A DNA stretch of 64,000 bases, from positions 868,001-932,000 of the forward strand of contig JAXBDG010000016.1 of assembly GCA_036320915.1 (NCBI GenBank). Direction: 5' to 3'. The notes below the pieces were generated by a model. The model was given only the letters and a program-made list of their open reading frames with translations. It searched no databases and was not told the DNA's origin. The DNA comes from Linnemannia elongata. Its lineage: Eukaryota > Mortierellomycota > Mortierellomycetes > Mortierellales > Mortierellaceae. Both the position numbers and the translations under genes were made by a program. This document shows positions 44,914 through 59,502 of this stretch, one piece after another. Within the stretch, counting starts at the first letter, position 1. The number at the start of each line of letters is the position of its first letter.

Positions 44914-47193
44914 TTCTTTTTGCCTTTTACCTTCTCTCACTCTTCTTTATCATTGGTTTTTTTTTGTTCTTTTGGTCATGATGCTGATGGACGTGTGCGT
45001 CGTTGTGTGCTTGGACAAATGAGTGATGACGAGAAGAAAGAAGCCAAATAAAAAAAAAAGTTGTGAGCAATTTTATTTTTTGACCTTCATCAAGTCACAA
45101 TTTGATGAGAAAGATCATCTCCAACTCTGGTCATATCCACACATGAGGATAAGACCTGCCCTGGAGCGACCAAGGAACTACACGCTGCTGACGAGGGGTT
45201 GTTGGAGAGTTTGCTGGGAGGGAGGGGGGGGGGGGTTACAAATGAAGAGAAGGAGGGGAATACAGCCGGTTCCTTTTACTCTCAAATGCCCTCTTTGTGC
45301 TGTTTGTCTGTGAAATAAAATAGTGTACAAAAAACAGAAAAAAACCCCATTATCTCTGGGTGCTACCACTCCTTTTTCTGTTGATATGCAAGTGATGGTC
45401 TTTTGCTGTGACAACGTGAGAATAAGGAGCTACAATAGGCTTAGCGGGTCACTGTCACTTTCAAGGAGGATTGTATATCCATGGACATGAAGGTGCCGCG
45501 TAAACAGGGTGCAGGGATAGGTCTCAGACCACTTTCTGTTGGGCGGGGCTCTAAACTGTCGTCGTAGATGGTCATTTGAATACAGCAAGTAAAATGATGT
45601 TTGATAAACACAAGTGAACAAGTGAACAAGAGGTGAACTATTTGGCGCCTTTGTAGACTCATTGATATCACCTAGCTGAGCCGGGAGAAAGCAAGAGAGA
45701 TAAGCGAAGGTACAACTGGATCTCCTCCTTCTCGATCGATTCATATTCGATAGAGAGCTTCATCTTCGGCTGGCCAGGCAGTTGTTATTGCTGTTATTGT
45801 TGCCGTTGTTGTTGGGGAGAGGGGGGTGATCGTGAATTATATGGGTACAGTGTGTATATAGAATCGACTTGCAGGAGGTGAGCGTTGCGTGTATGCGTGT
45901 GGGAGTGTGACAAAGGTATGGCCCTGTCATTTGACTTTTGCTTTTCCTTTGCTGTTCAATTGTGAGCATTTATTACATTTGCTCGGCTGGACGAAGTAAT
46001 TTCTGGTGCAACTAGGGCTATGGGACCGACAAAGGGAGACAGAGGAAGGTAGACTTTGCACGTGCCATGGCCTTAATCTACTTTTTTTCCCTTGCAAGTG
46101 AGAAATAGGAAGTAGGGACAGAGAGAGAGGGAGAGAGGGGTGCCATGATGCTCTTGTTGAGTTGTGGGAGAATAAAAAAAAAGATGCAGGATATCAACAG
46201 AAGAAGAGAATGGAGACCAGAGCTCTCTAATCTCTCCACAAAAGCAAGGCGCAGTGTCATGTCGCTTTGTTGATTTTTGTACACTTTACGACCACAATTA
46301 AAAGGCGATACTGGCTAAGGACAGTCTCCTCCACACTATCCACCGCTCTAGGGGAGATCGTTTTCTAAATGGTATATATGTTCAATAACGCCTGACTGCA
46401 TCAGCGGCATTTGCAGTAAAATGACAGGTTTGTGGACGAAACAGCGCCTCACCTTTAATTGTCGCTAGGCGCTAACCCTTGTTGATGGTGAGTTTGAAGA
46501 GATAGAGTGAAAAGCGACGGAATCGATGGAATCGACGATGCGATCGGACGAGCCATTGTACGTTCACGTTAGCTGTCCTTTCCGTTCCTACTTTGCCCCA
46601 TGTCATTCAACTGTGCCTCGTTGTTCATCCTTGTGTTGATTATAGAAGACGATGACAAACGAACATGAGATTTCACTCCTGCAAACCTGCAAACCAAAAA
46701 AAAGGCGTAATGGATGGAAGGAACAAGGTTCGACGACAAAAAGGAGAAGGAGGCCCACAGCGCAATGCAACCGAAGGTGGGCATTCGATAGACCAGGGAA
46801 TAATTGGTGGGTTGCACAAGCGGGTAATGATAATTATACAGAGTGCAACCAAACCATTCCTCGTGTTAATTCAACTAACATCCCCTTTCCGCTCGGCTTG
46901 CTCCAGTTTCAAACAAGAAAGCGGTTTTTTTTGTTGTTTGCTTCGATTTCTTCCTCCACGCTCAGAACTAGAATAGAGCAAAAGTGTGTTGAGTTTGACG
47001 GTCGACTCCCTCGTGAATTCGTCCCCAGCAGACAGGCAGGGCTCTCACCTTTCTTCCCTTCATCCCGAGCTAAGCCATCGGACATCTTTAAAAGAGCACT
47101 CCCCCCGGCTTTTTCTGAGTTCCTTAGTTCAACAACTCTCATACCTTCACCTACAAACCTAACACCCATCCCCCCCACTTCACTATACCAACA
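44914..47193. other. Intergenic region upstream of CRAL-TRIO pair
   Basis: No gene is seen. A G-rich stretch with 12 consecutive G lies at 45216-45235. Short minus-strand frames elsewhere are low in codon bias. The CT-rich leader from about 47080 to 47190 belongs to the next gene. Confidence 0.55.
45216..45235. repeat. G-rich tract with poly-G run
   Basis: GGGAGGGA followed by 12 G. It could form a G-quadruplex; no gene is adjacent. Confidence 0.7.
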
Positions 47194-48679
47194 ATGACCA
47201 AGCTCGCCAAGGGAGATATCCTCACCGCCCCCGGTACCGGTTACATTGGCTGCCTTACCCCCGATCAGAAGAAGTCCTTGAAGGAAGTCTGGTCCATCAT
47301 CTTTGACATTGCCGACTCAGGCGAGGCCGTCCTCCCCGCAGACATGATGCACGAGGTCGAGAAGGAAGCCAAGTCTGCCGCCGGTGCCAACACTGCCACT
47401 GCTCAGGCTGCCGCCAAGGCTGGCTGGTTTGCTGGCAACAAGTCTGCAAAGGCTGAGGCTGATGCCAAGGCTGCAGGGTATGGTGCCGGTATGGCCAAAA
47501 TCTCTCTTTCCGATCTGGGATTGAGCGTCGACAAGTTGCGCCCCATTCTCTGGGATAACGCCATGGGCGACCACCCTGGTAATCTACTCTTGTCTCTTTT
47601 ATAAACGGTTATCGATATCTCTATATGTGTCTGGTCAACCATTGTCTTTGCCATCGGAAGCTTCAGTTATTGTTGTGTCTTTTTGTTCTAACTGGGTCTT
47701 TTGTTGTTTATGTTGACGTTCCATGGGTTCAATAGACTCGCTGTTGTTGAGATTCATTCGTGCCCGCAAGTGGAACACTGTCAACGCCTTGAACATGTTG
47801 TTCAAGGCCTTCAAGTGGCGTTTGGACGAGGACATCCCTTCGATCAAGTATTCCTCTGACGATAGCCTCAATGAGCAAAACCCCAAGTTCTTCGAACAGC
47901 TCGAGATGGGCAAGTTCTACATCAACGGAACCGATAAGGACAACCGCATTGTTGCCTACTTGAATGTTCGCCTCCACCATCCCGGTGACCAGCCTGCCAA
48001 GACCCTCGAAAAACTGACCATCTATGTTATGGAGTGTGGTCGTGTTCTGCTCGAGCACCCCGTCGAGACTGTCTGCTTGGTCTTTGATTTGACTGGATTC
48101 GGACTGTCGAACATGGACTTTAACATGGTCAAGTACCTCGTCACCGTCTTTGAGGCATACTACCCCGAGTCTCTCGGTCGCATTATCATCCATGGTGCGC
48201 CCTTTGTGTTTTGGGGAGTGTGGAAGGTTATTGAGCCTTGGCTGGACCCCGTCGTTGCCTCCAAGGTCCGCTTTACCCGCAAGGATCAAGATCTATTGGA
48301 GTTCATTCCCGCCAACCATTTGCCTACACAGTACAAGGGTGGTCTCAACAAGTTCAAGTACTCATACCCTCACGCCAAGGCCGGCGAGAACAAGGCCATG
48401 GAGGATACCGAGACCAAGGAGCGCCTTGTTGCCGAGTGGAAGGCGACGTTCTGGAAGTTTGAAGCCCTGACTCGTGAGTGGATCAAGGTCGGCACCAAGG
48501 AGGCGACGTCGACGAGGACTGAGGCCGAGATTGAGGCCGAGCGTGAACAGGTTGCTAAGGATCTCCGAGTTGCGTTCTTCAAGATGGACCCCTATATCCG
48601 TGCCAGGAACATGTTCCATCGTTCCAACCCTCCAGTTGCCAGCGCCGACGGCAGTGTCCACTGGGTGTACAACAACTAA
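47194..48679 (+). CDS. CRAL-TRIO (Sec14-like) lipid transfer protein, copy 1
   Basis: Exons 47194-47578 and 47736-48679 give 442 residues. CRAL-TRIO proteins exchange phosphatidylinositol and other lipids between membranes. The N-terminal CRAL-TRIO-N helices include LTPDQKKSLKEVW and DSLLLRFIRARKWNTVNALNM. The lipid-binding lobe contains VCLVFDLTGFGLSNMDF, the YYPESLGRIIIHGAPFVFWGVW gating region and the [13 protein letters not shown] strand. The C-terminal 90 residues are helical and charged. Adjacent copy 2 has the same order and many identical tracts, so the pair is a tandem duplication. The specific lipid cannot be read from sequence. Confidence 0.92.
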
Positions 48680-49256
48680 ATTGCACTTTTTAAGTTTTTA
48701 TTATTATTCAACCAATATACCAATTGTAAAGTTTCAACATCCACCCTCTGTTCTGTCTGTCAACTCTTCATCATCAAAAAATATGTCTTTGGGCTGCCGA
48801 CCCTATGGCTACTCGCCTTGTCAGGTCAATTTTTAGCTGTAGGGCAAAGAGGCGTAGGGAGGTTTGGTCGGTCCATCCACATTTGCAGTTCTTCAAGAAG
48901 CTGACGATGTTTTAATATTGGGCAAGTAAAATACATCAAATCTAATGGCTTCTTCTTTCTCTTGCCTTGCACAGTTGGACACGGGTTTATGATCGTGTCG
49001 GCTGAGGAGTACTTCGCCTTCAAATCTCGCTGTTAATGCCACACCAGCAGTGAGTACCACAACATCAACCTTATCCCAACCCCCCAACCTTGACAGTTTC
49101 ATGCTACAGACCAGACGCCCCTTGCTAGGGCAGCTCATTTTATGGTCAACCATGTTTCCTCCTAAATAATCTTGCGCTCCTTCCTTCCTCTCTCTTCTCA
49201 CATACAACGACCAACTACCTACTACTACGACAACAGCAACAGCAACAACAAAAGAG
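48680..49256. other. Intergenic region between CRAL-TRIO copies
   Basis: It holds the 3' UTR of copy 1 (TTATTATT-rich) and an AAC/ACA-rich leader of copy 2 at about 49205-49256. No additional gene is seen. Confidence 0.6.
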
Positions 49257-51300
<2,044 letters not shown>

Positions 51301-51474
51301 ACGGATAACAGCTGCACTCAGCATCGTTGGAGTGAGCGCAAAAGACTTCTTAAGTTTCGATAACTCAGTTTTCTTTAAACTTGATAAAGCATAGACTGTT
51401 TTTTTTTCATCGTTTTATACAATACAAATGAGGCAGAAAATGACTATGAACAAAGAAGGGGGCCAGTTCTTGGA

Positions 51475-54400
51475 CTATGACCGCCGACCGCCTCCACTGG
51501 CAGTGCTACTTGTCGTGCCACTGCGTACTCGTCCAATAGGTCGGGATATCGTCTCGGCGATCAGTGCCGTCGTCTCGTCGTCACTCGTCTGTCCTCCATC
51601 ATCCGTCAGACTAGAGTAATGAGGAGGCGGCACTCCTCCAGCGGGTCCAGACATTGTCGATAATGAGATGTGCTGAGGGGTTGTGTTGACCTTTTTGCTG
51701 TATTCAGATCCGTTTCCGCCTTCACCTGCACTCATGCGATCCTCCTCGTCAATTTGAACAAGAACTCCCGCAGCCTCGATCCTTGCTCGTGACTGACTCG
51801 ACTGCAAGTGGGGTCGACGCATGGGTGGCGCTACCGTTCCTGTTCCTGCTCCAGCACCTGAACTTCCCAACGCCGACCCAGTCTCCAACAAAATCGAGCC
51901 TCGCAAACTACCATAGGCGGGGGGAGGCGCCAACGATCCGCTAGCGGGAGCCAAGCCCCACTTCTTCACATTGGCCTCGACGAACACAAATCCAGACTGG
52001 CCCAGGTTGACATGAAGCACACATGGTCCATTAGCTCCAACAGTTGGGAACAAGTTGAATGTCAATCCTGTGTAAGCATCCTCGAGTCGTTTGCCGTTAC
52101 GGGTAAAAAAGATGGTTCCTGTGCGGGGTCGGTAGCCGCAACCAACGACATCTCCTTCAAAGTAAAATGGTCCATATGGGTGTCCGCTGAAGGGTGAGTT
52201 GCAGTACTTTTGGCCGTCCTTGGAAAAGTAGGCCACAGAGTGACGGTTCCAACCTAAGGGTTTAATGTAATCAGAATAAACAGCAATCGATTAGGTACTC
52301 ACTTTCATTATTGTATGGGTTAGCAATAAAAACAGCACGCCAGCAGAAGCCAACATCCAAAAACCACAAAAAAGAGAAGAGATGTAAAGCAAAACAAAAA
52401 AAAAAAGAGTTTGCATGATGCTCACAAAATATGTCAGCCGGATCGATCGCCCCACCACTTGTACTTTACGCTCTCCTTGTCTTCCCGCTCGCTCCCACAA
52501 AACCTCTCTCCTTTCGCCCCATTGACCCCCCCCCCCCTCCCTTCCCCTTTTTTTTACACCTTGTCCCTTTTGTGTAATCAACAAAATAAGCGAATGTATT
52601 CGAAACGCAGAAACAGGAGGCAGTCAATCAATCTTACCAGGCATCCTTGTGTTGGGGTATGGCTTAGTCGAAACACCAACAGAGACGACAGTATCAGGAC
52701 TCTTTTCAAACATCTTGACTTCCCAGTAGTAGACCTCCTGTTGCTTGGGCATGGGCAGGTTGGTCTGGACAGACGTTTCGACCTGATTCATGGCGAGAAA
52801 AGACATCTCTGTCCGATCATGAACCTGCACTCTGTGATTGTCGTATGATGCCTCAAATTCCCATGCAGAGACGCCCTTTTCTTGAATCGAGAGATACTGT
52901 GAGAGTGAAATGTCTGTTGGGACGCTGAGAGGTGGATGGGCAACTTGAAAGGCTGGTTGGCGATAGTGTCCCGTTATGTCATTGTATTCGATCGGAGTGG
53001 GTTTGTCGGTCATGCAGGCAAATGACATAGAGTTCGGGCGCAAGAGCATCGGACGGCATAAAAAGAAAGATGGAAAAGGGCAACAGTTCGAGGTTAGATA
53101 TCTGTTGACCAGAAACCTGAAGGGAGTATAAAAAAAGTGGGCAAAAGTGTGGGTTCCTGGAATCCAGTCGTTCCCGTTTAGCAGCGTTGATCCAGAAGTC
53201 AGAGTGAGTTGCCGCCTGGGAACAATATGGATCATGATCATATCCATTAGCCATGCCTCCTCCAGAGTTCCCGAGTGGTCGGTGTTGTCGATGTATTGCC
53301 CCCGTCCACGGGTCACTTGAGTTGTGTACGTCAGAGTGGAGACACAGAGAAGAGCGACACCGCTACTATAGTCTCCTCTGGGACCGGATTGGATGCAGTT
53401 GATAATGGTGCATTGTTTGTTTGTTTGTTTGTTTGATTTCATCCTGAATGCCTTGTGCAGTTAAGGGAGTGAGTGATTTCTGTCACACTCCTGATTTTTT
53501 TGTTATTTCGAGTTGTCTCCTGAACAACCCATCCCTGAACGAAAACGAAAACAGAAACGAAAACGTAAAAGCGAAATATGCTCTCCTACTCTTTTCCCTC
53601 CCTTCAATGGTCGTCTGCTCAATGGAATAATGATACTCGTTCTTGAATGCCCCTCTTTAGTATGTTGTTGACTTTTCCGTTGTTATTCAAGACACGATCC
53701 CTCCTGGATGTTGGTTAACGGGTTGGTCTCCTCATTGGTCTCCTCTTTCCCTGCTCGATAACAAACGACCCATGTCGAGAGCACATATACGAGAGGGGAC
53801 AAGGATGTGGTCTATTTTCTATTCCCAAGGCAGAGTGATATCTGCAGGGAAAAGGAAAGAGGGAAGGAGCAGACGACCAGTCATGAACAAGACAGTGAAG
53901 CAGCCATATGACGAAAAACGAAAGGAAAACAATACAAAAAGGACAAACTTAGACCTGCTGCACAAAGGTGTGATGCTCTTACTCCGCGACACACTCTTCC
54001 TCTCTTTCCAGTCTTGCCCTTTTCCTTTTTCCGTTTTGTCTTGTCCAATCCTCCAATACAGTGCATGAAAAATGCTTCCAGGACTGTCCCTCCCGGCAGT
54101 TCCTACTCGCTTTTGTTTGTCCAGCTGTGGAGTGTGTATCACACTCTCTCTCTCACTCTCTCTCTCTCACTCACTCTCTGTCTCTATCTCGTGTCTTTCG
54201 CCTGTCTTCTCATCATCTGTGGCTGTAGTTGTATTAGATACAACTCATTTGAGAGAGGATAGAGTGGGAAGGGAGTCCAAAATAAAACCAATTGAACTGT
54301 TTCCGATTGACAGAGTGGCAAGGCAAAGAGTAGTGGGGGCAAGGTGCAATGGGAGAAAAAGGGCAGGGTACAGGAGGAAAACAACAAAAAAAGGGCCAAA

Positions 54401-55207
54401 AAGGGTAGGAAGACAACAACAAAATGGGCCAAGCAACGCAATACAGAGCAGAGCCAAGCCAAATTGAACAAAAAAAAAGAGAAATGGAAATATACCTCTG
54501 GATGAAGTGTACGCTTGTCGTTGGGCATCGGTAAGCAGTGCCCAGCGCTCGTCGTTCTCGTTGAGGGTCGAGTCTGGATCGGGTTCGTCCTCGCTGGGGA
54601 CCTGGTGTGGGCCGGAAGAATGATACCGGGAAGGGCCGCCCCCGGGACCATGTCCGCCGCCTGGCCCGCTCAAGTGCGACTCGTGACCGTCTTGGCTGTG
54701 CATCGACAAGGGGAGCCAGCCTGCCCTTTGGCCACATGACCGAATGACAGACGCAAGGGTGACCAACAGCGCAGTGGTCAACACCACGGCGACCAGCCAG
54801 GTGGCATCTTCGTCGTCATTGTCGTTGTTGTCGCCACCATTGTTGTCGGTAGGAAGGTGCATGCTCTTGCCGTAGTCGACTGGTTCTGACATGGAAGGGA
54901 CCGAGGCAAAGGAGTTGACTGGCTGGCTTGGCCTGTGCAGGAGCACGAAAGGGCCGCTTGTGGTTGGTTCTTCTTGTGAGGATGAAGGAGAGGGTATCGA
55001 GTTGATGTAGTCTGAGGGAGAGGAAAGAGAGAAGGGAGGCTGTTGATATTGTTGGCGATGGTACTTGTCGATGTCGCTGAAGGAAGTCTGGACTGTTTCG
55101 GAAGGATCGTTGTCGTTGTCGTTGTCGTTGTCGACGGGAGGGAGTCGCCGTGGGTGGTTATCCCGCCTCCTGTTGAGATTGCTGGCTCCTGCCCTTGCTG
55201 TGGTCAT
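51475..55207 (-). CDS. SSH4: Ssh4/Ear1-like SPRY adaptor of the Rsp5/Nedd4 ubiquitin ligase
   Basis: Exons 55207-54496, 52952-52638 and 52253-51475 give 601 residues. Ssh4/Ear1 proteins are single-pass endosomal/vacuolar membrane proteins that recruit the HECT ligase Rsp5 to cargo for sorting into multivesicular bodies. Residues 136-157 form the transmembrane helix (WLVAVVLTTALLVTLASVI). The SPRY region spans about 255-420 and holds the family block TDISLSQYLSIQEKGVSAWE and YYWEVKMFEKSPDTVVSVGV and GYRPRTGTIFFTRNGKRLED. Two PPxY motifs in the tail (PPAY 453-456, PPHY 552-555) fit WW-domain binding by Rsp5. The first intron is 1543 bp, far longer than others here; the joined residues (SSR then AFQVAHPP) match the family's usual spacing. 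The acceptor CAACCAG is pyrimidine-poor, so an extra small exon cannot be excluded. Confidence 0.85.
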
Positions 55208-56574
55208 CCTCTGTTTCTTCCGGTTGTTGTTTTTGTCTGTAGAGTTGACGGTAGTAGAGAGTAGTAGTGTGTTGTGTGAGAGAGAAGAGAAGAGAGACAA
55301 AAAAGTAGTAAAGGGAAGAGAAACGAAGGAGACGAAATAAAAAAGAAAAAAAAGGGAGCGTGGTTTGCAGAGAGCGAGAAAGAAGGAAATTGGTAGAGGG
55401 GTGGATAGGATGGAGATGAAGAAGGGATGAGAGGAGAGAAGGAGAAGAGAAGGGAGGAGGAAGAAGAAGAAGAAGAAAAGGTAAGAGAGAAAAAAAGAAA
55501 GAAAGGAAAGAACGAATGAAAGGAAGAGAAGAGAGAGGGCTCAGCACTGCTTTTCGCTGATGTCTGTGGGCGGGTGAATGGGATGGTCACAGCGCAAGTC
55601 CTTCGAAAAAGGGGGCCGAAGAACATTATTGATGTTGCCGCTGTATTATTGTTTTCTACGATACTCCCTTTTGACCATTGTTCAATTGTTGGTGACGATA
55701 AGAATCAATTGTCCATGCACGCTATGTTTGCCTTCCTTGACAATTGCACAAAGAATAGAACGGATCGTCTCTTGTGGAATAAAAAGGGGGCACTCCTTCT
55801 TCGCCTTATTCTCCTCTCGCCTCCAAGAAGAAAAAAATGCCAGATCAGCCTCTCGTTCTTTTTTCTCCCTCTCTCCTCTTCGTTCGGCTAGTCATTTGCC
55901 ACCAAATTTATGGTCACGTGAAAGAGTGACATAATAGAAGCTAAACCGTCGCAAATGTTTCTCGGATTGACACTATTTTTACAGCAGTTGTTTTGATTTT
56001 GTTGTTGGTTCTTTCACTTTGTGTCTGTAAGTTTTGTACCTGTTTGGTTTGGTCTAGTGTTTATCAGTATGCTGCCCATCGTCGACAGGCGAGCGAGAGA
56101 AAAAGTGAGAGATAGGTCTCGATCTACTCAACCCAACGATCCTCTCCAACTAGTTCGCACGTTGACTGGCTGAGGATACGCATACAGTATTGCGCGCTTG
56201 GACACAGTAGAAACCACGATCAACGATCACCCCTCCACCTGCAACTACAACATCATTACCGAGATCATCTGCGACACTCACTTCGGGAAAAAAGTTTTGC
56301 TTGTCTCTACTACAGCCACGATCAACGATCACCCCTTCTCACATCCGGACAGACACTTCTCATATACACGCACCCTACCCTATTGCACAACTCCTCCTTC
56401 TCAGTGTAGCCGCCTCTCTCCTGAACACTATCGGGATACGTTGACTCTCGCTCCTCTCCTTGGTGATCAGCCAAAAAAAAGTGCTTTCACTCATCTAATT
56501 TTTCCTCTTTCTCGATCTATGTTCTCATCTCTTTCCTCGAACTAGTTAACCCCTTCACTACACTATAATCAATC
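55208..56574. promoter_or_regulatory. Divergent region between the SSH4-like gene and RPS12
   Basis: A GA/TC-rich run at about 55420-55530 lies on the SSH4 side. Nearer RPS12 is a 21-bp direct repeat (56214-56234 and 56316-56336) and a C/T-rich leader before ATG 56575, as often found in ribosomal protein genes. Frames across the GA-rich DNA are artefacts. Confidence 0.6.
56214..56336. repeat. Two-copy 21-bp direct repeat upstream of RPS12
   Basis: CCACGATCAACGATCACCCCT occurs at 56214-56234 and again at 56316-56336, a period of 102 bp. Each copy itself contains a doubled ACGATCA. It may be a transcription-factor site pair, but is unproven. Confidence 0.7.
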
Positions 56575-57259
56575 ATGTCTGATGCCCACGTTGAAGTCGA
56601 GGTCGCCGCCGACACCACTGCCCGCGGTCAGATGTCCGTTGAGGAGGCTCTCCAGGATGTCTTGAAGCGTGCCCTTGTCCACGATGGTCTCGCTCGCGGT
56701 CTCCGTGAGTGCGCCAAGGCTCTCGACAGGTACTTTTTTTCTTTTTACTTTCGTGGTTCATTGGGGTAGTCGGACAATTGGGTGTTGGGGTGAGGCTTCG
56801 TGTGTTCAACGTTCAATTGATTACAGCAACGCAAACAGCGTTCTTTGTTCAATTGATTGCTTCTTCTAAGGAGGAACATCTCTTGTCCAAATGCTAGCAA
56901 CACCTCTGTTCTTAATAATGACTCGGCAACAAAACAGGAATGAACAAACATCTCTCTAACCCAAATCAATTGCCTTAATCCTTACCTACAATAGACGCCA
57001 GGCCCATATGGCCGTCCTCGTTGAGACCTGCACTGAGAAGGAGTACATCAAGCTCGTTGAGGCTCTCTGCGCTGAGCACAACATCAACTTGATCAAGGTC
57101 TCTGACGCCAAGAAGCTCGGCGAGTGGTCCGGTCTCTGCAAGATCGATCGCGAGGGTAACGCCCGCAAGGTCGTCGGATGCTCCTGCGTCGTCGTCAAGG
57201 ATTTCGGTGAGGAGTCCGAGGCCATGAACGTCCTCCTCGAGTACTTCAAGACCCGTTAA
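56575..57259 (+). CDS. RPS12: 40S ribosomal protein S12 (eS12)
   Basis: Exons 56575-56729 and 56995-57259 give 139 residues, the family's usual length (about 130-145). eS12 is a small-subunit protein of the L7Ae-like fold located near the beak of the 40S subunit. Clear tracts are [53 protein letters not shown] and [14 protein letters not shown], followed by a [16 protein letters not shown] segment. Codon bias is strongly C-ending, as for a highly expressed gene. The single 265-bp intron splits codon R52. The pyrimidine-rich leader suits a translationally regulated ribosomal protein mRNA. Confidence 0.96.
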
Positions 57260-59502
57260 AGATCTCTTTCTCTAGAGTTCTTTTTCCTTGATTCATTATC
57301 AACATGAAGGGGAAACAAAACACCCAACCCAACAACCAAAACGGATTTCAAACGGGAAGAAGAATGGATTATCCTTTTTTCTTTTTTCTTCCCTTTGCTC
57401 CCCTCATTTTATCATCCTGAGCCCTGGAATATGCATTTACGAGAGACGAGAAGCCTTTGGATCTACATTCTGTCAGAGCAATGAAAGAATAAAATGCAAA
57501 AGCATCGAATCCTCTTTAGTTCTCTTTTCTTTCTTTTGTATGTTGTTGACTTGAAAAGAGCATTTCTTGTCTTCCTGGTTGGTAGGAAAATACAACAACT
57601 ACCAGCATTGGTCGAGCATGTGTATTTGTAAATGAAATATCTCGTCTGCTTGCAACGCGATGGGTATAGCCATACGCTCCGTATCCTTCGCGTCCCTACC
57701 ACAACACCATCTTCCCTCCAATACTTCGTCACTGCCTCCATATCAACCCCAAGCACGTCTGCCGCGTCGTCTTCTTCCCCGACTTTGAACAGATCTGGAT
57801 CCGCCTTTATATTGTCTCCACGTACCGTGCTCCTTGCCTCCTCCGTCTCGTCGAGTTCCTGCTCTACCTCCCTCCGCCGAGCGAGAGGAGTACCTCTTTC
57901 AAACTCCTTATTCAAAGACAAGTCAACGCAACAGGCCGATCCAGACCTTGCTGGTCAATGATGTGCGCTATTTTCACGCGCTCGAGTCTGAGCTCGAATT
58001 CAAATGTTACATTCCCCAGTCGAACTATGTTGTTCCCATTCAATTGTCCCTCCTAGTCGGCCCCTCCTAATTAGAGATATCGACAACCGTACCGCCGTCG
58101 ACGTCGTTACTGACATTGTCGGCACAAGTGTGCTCCTCTGTCAGTCATTTTCGGACGCGATTACAGTGAGTGCCAAAACTTCCAAACGATCCCCTCCCTG
58201 GGGAGATGGATAGCGAGGCAGGCAGCGAGCAAGAAGAGGAGGTTATGTTCTAGAAGGGTCTTTTATACTTGCAGGACTTGCCACAAGTCCACTTCACACT
58301 ACCGCTCCCTCTACCACCGCCGTCGCCACCTTAGCGTTCTGCGACCACACTGCACGCCTCAGTTAACAACCGGGTCTCGCCCCCCCGATGCCTCTCGAAG
58401 TTGCCTGTGCCACTTGATTTGAATGCCAGCAACAGCAGGCTCGTAGGAATCTGTATACAATGTGCAGAGACCCTCAGGACAGGGCATAAGGAGGAGACCT
58501 TGGGCTCCTCTCGTCTTCATACAAGGCTATTGGAGTCGAGCTCAGCAGCACCTCCCTTCCTTCGTCTCCCTCTCTTTGGACCCAGTTTCTCTATTTTTGT
58601 CATCCTCGAAGGCGTCGTCAAGGCCTTCTTCTCCATCGAATTTCCAAGGACCTGTGAGATCTTCAGCCAGATCGTCCCTACACAGTTCTGCACGATACCC
58701 AACGGTTTTGTCTGCGTATAGCTCTACAAGGTCGTGGTCTCGGACGTCGAACAGATCATCACCGCAACCTCAATCCCCAAGGGTGTCGACGAACAATCCC
58801 TCTACCCCTTGTGCAGGCTTTGTTGAAACTGAGTCAAATGATAGTAGCATTGAAGCCCACCAGACTCCCTGCCAACAATCGACTCGACCTGCTACATACA
58901 CAACAGCTATACAGCAGCCACTCCTCAAGGCAGCGAGCGAACCCGTCTGAGGAGCCTAAGGACGACAACTGTGTCTGCTGTAACTGTGTTAGCCCCAAGC
59001 CCGGTCCGTGCATATACAGTGAGAGAGGCGCCGGCTTAGATTGCTATTGCTGCTGGAGATAATGCTCCTATTGCTATTCGACGCAGTGCGAGGATCCGGT
59101 AACGAAAGTTAAGTTGAGTGCCGGCAACCAGGACAAGGTTGTGAAGAAGCCAGCAGTCAAGAAAGCTAACGGCAAGGGGATGAAGAACAAAGCAGAAAAT
59201 GTCAGATATTAGTTATTGGAGTAAGTAGACCCACCCCAGAGACAGACAATGGCAAGAAGCGACCTGCTCGAACAGCTTTCTACTACACATTTTGCTCCTT
59301 TCTCACCCTCCCTTACTCTTGTGAACAGTTGACGGCTTGGGGTTGGTTGTCGCGAAGAGGCCACTTAGGTGCGCAGCGAAGACAAGGCGTGACTCAATCT
59401 CTCTACAAAGAGTGCCATGCCACGATTATCTTCTATTTCTTTCTCAAACTTTCGTTTGTTCCCACACTATTCTTGTCCTCCACCCACCCTCCCTCTTCAA
59501 CA
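57260..59502. other. Intergenic region with possible decayed coding sequence
   Basis: On the plus strand, between about 57690 and 59060, short frames with coding-like C-ending codons follow one another in different frames (for example NDVRYFHALESELEF near 57960, IVPTQFCTIPNGFVCV near 58670, and a Cys-rich run near 58960). Stops and frame changes separate them, and I could not join them by splice sites. A decayed gene or poorly placed exons are possible. The minus-strand frame near 57640-57921 lacks an ATG. No family is recognised. Confidence 0.3.

Noticed and set aside
53448..54068. Plus-strand frames inside the long Ssh4 intron
   Set aside because: No domain and no codon bias; treated as intron sequence.
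54245..54495. Extension of the Ssh4-like first exon past the donor at 54496 (Phe/Leu/Cys-rich)
   Set aside because: It reads through intron DNA beyond a GTATAT donor; family alignment continues at 52952 instead.
57463..57921. Acidic minus-strand frame that looks protein-like
   Set aside because: It has no ATG start, a stop lies just upstream, and the tail is junk; may only be the antisense of decayed coding DNA.
59329..59502. N-terminal extension of the PhzF-like protein
   Set aside because: Family start motif lies within ten residues of ATG 59503 and the extension has T-rich leader composition.
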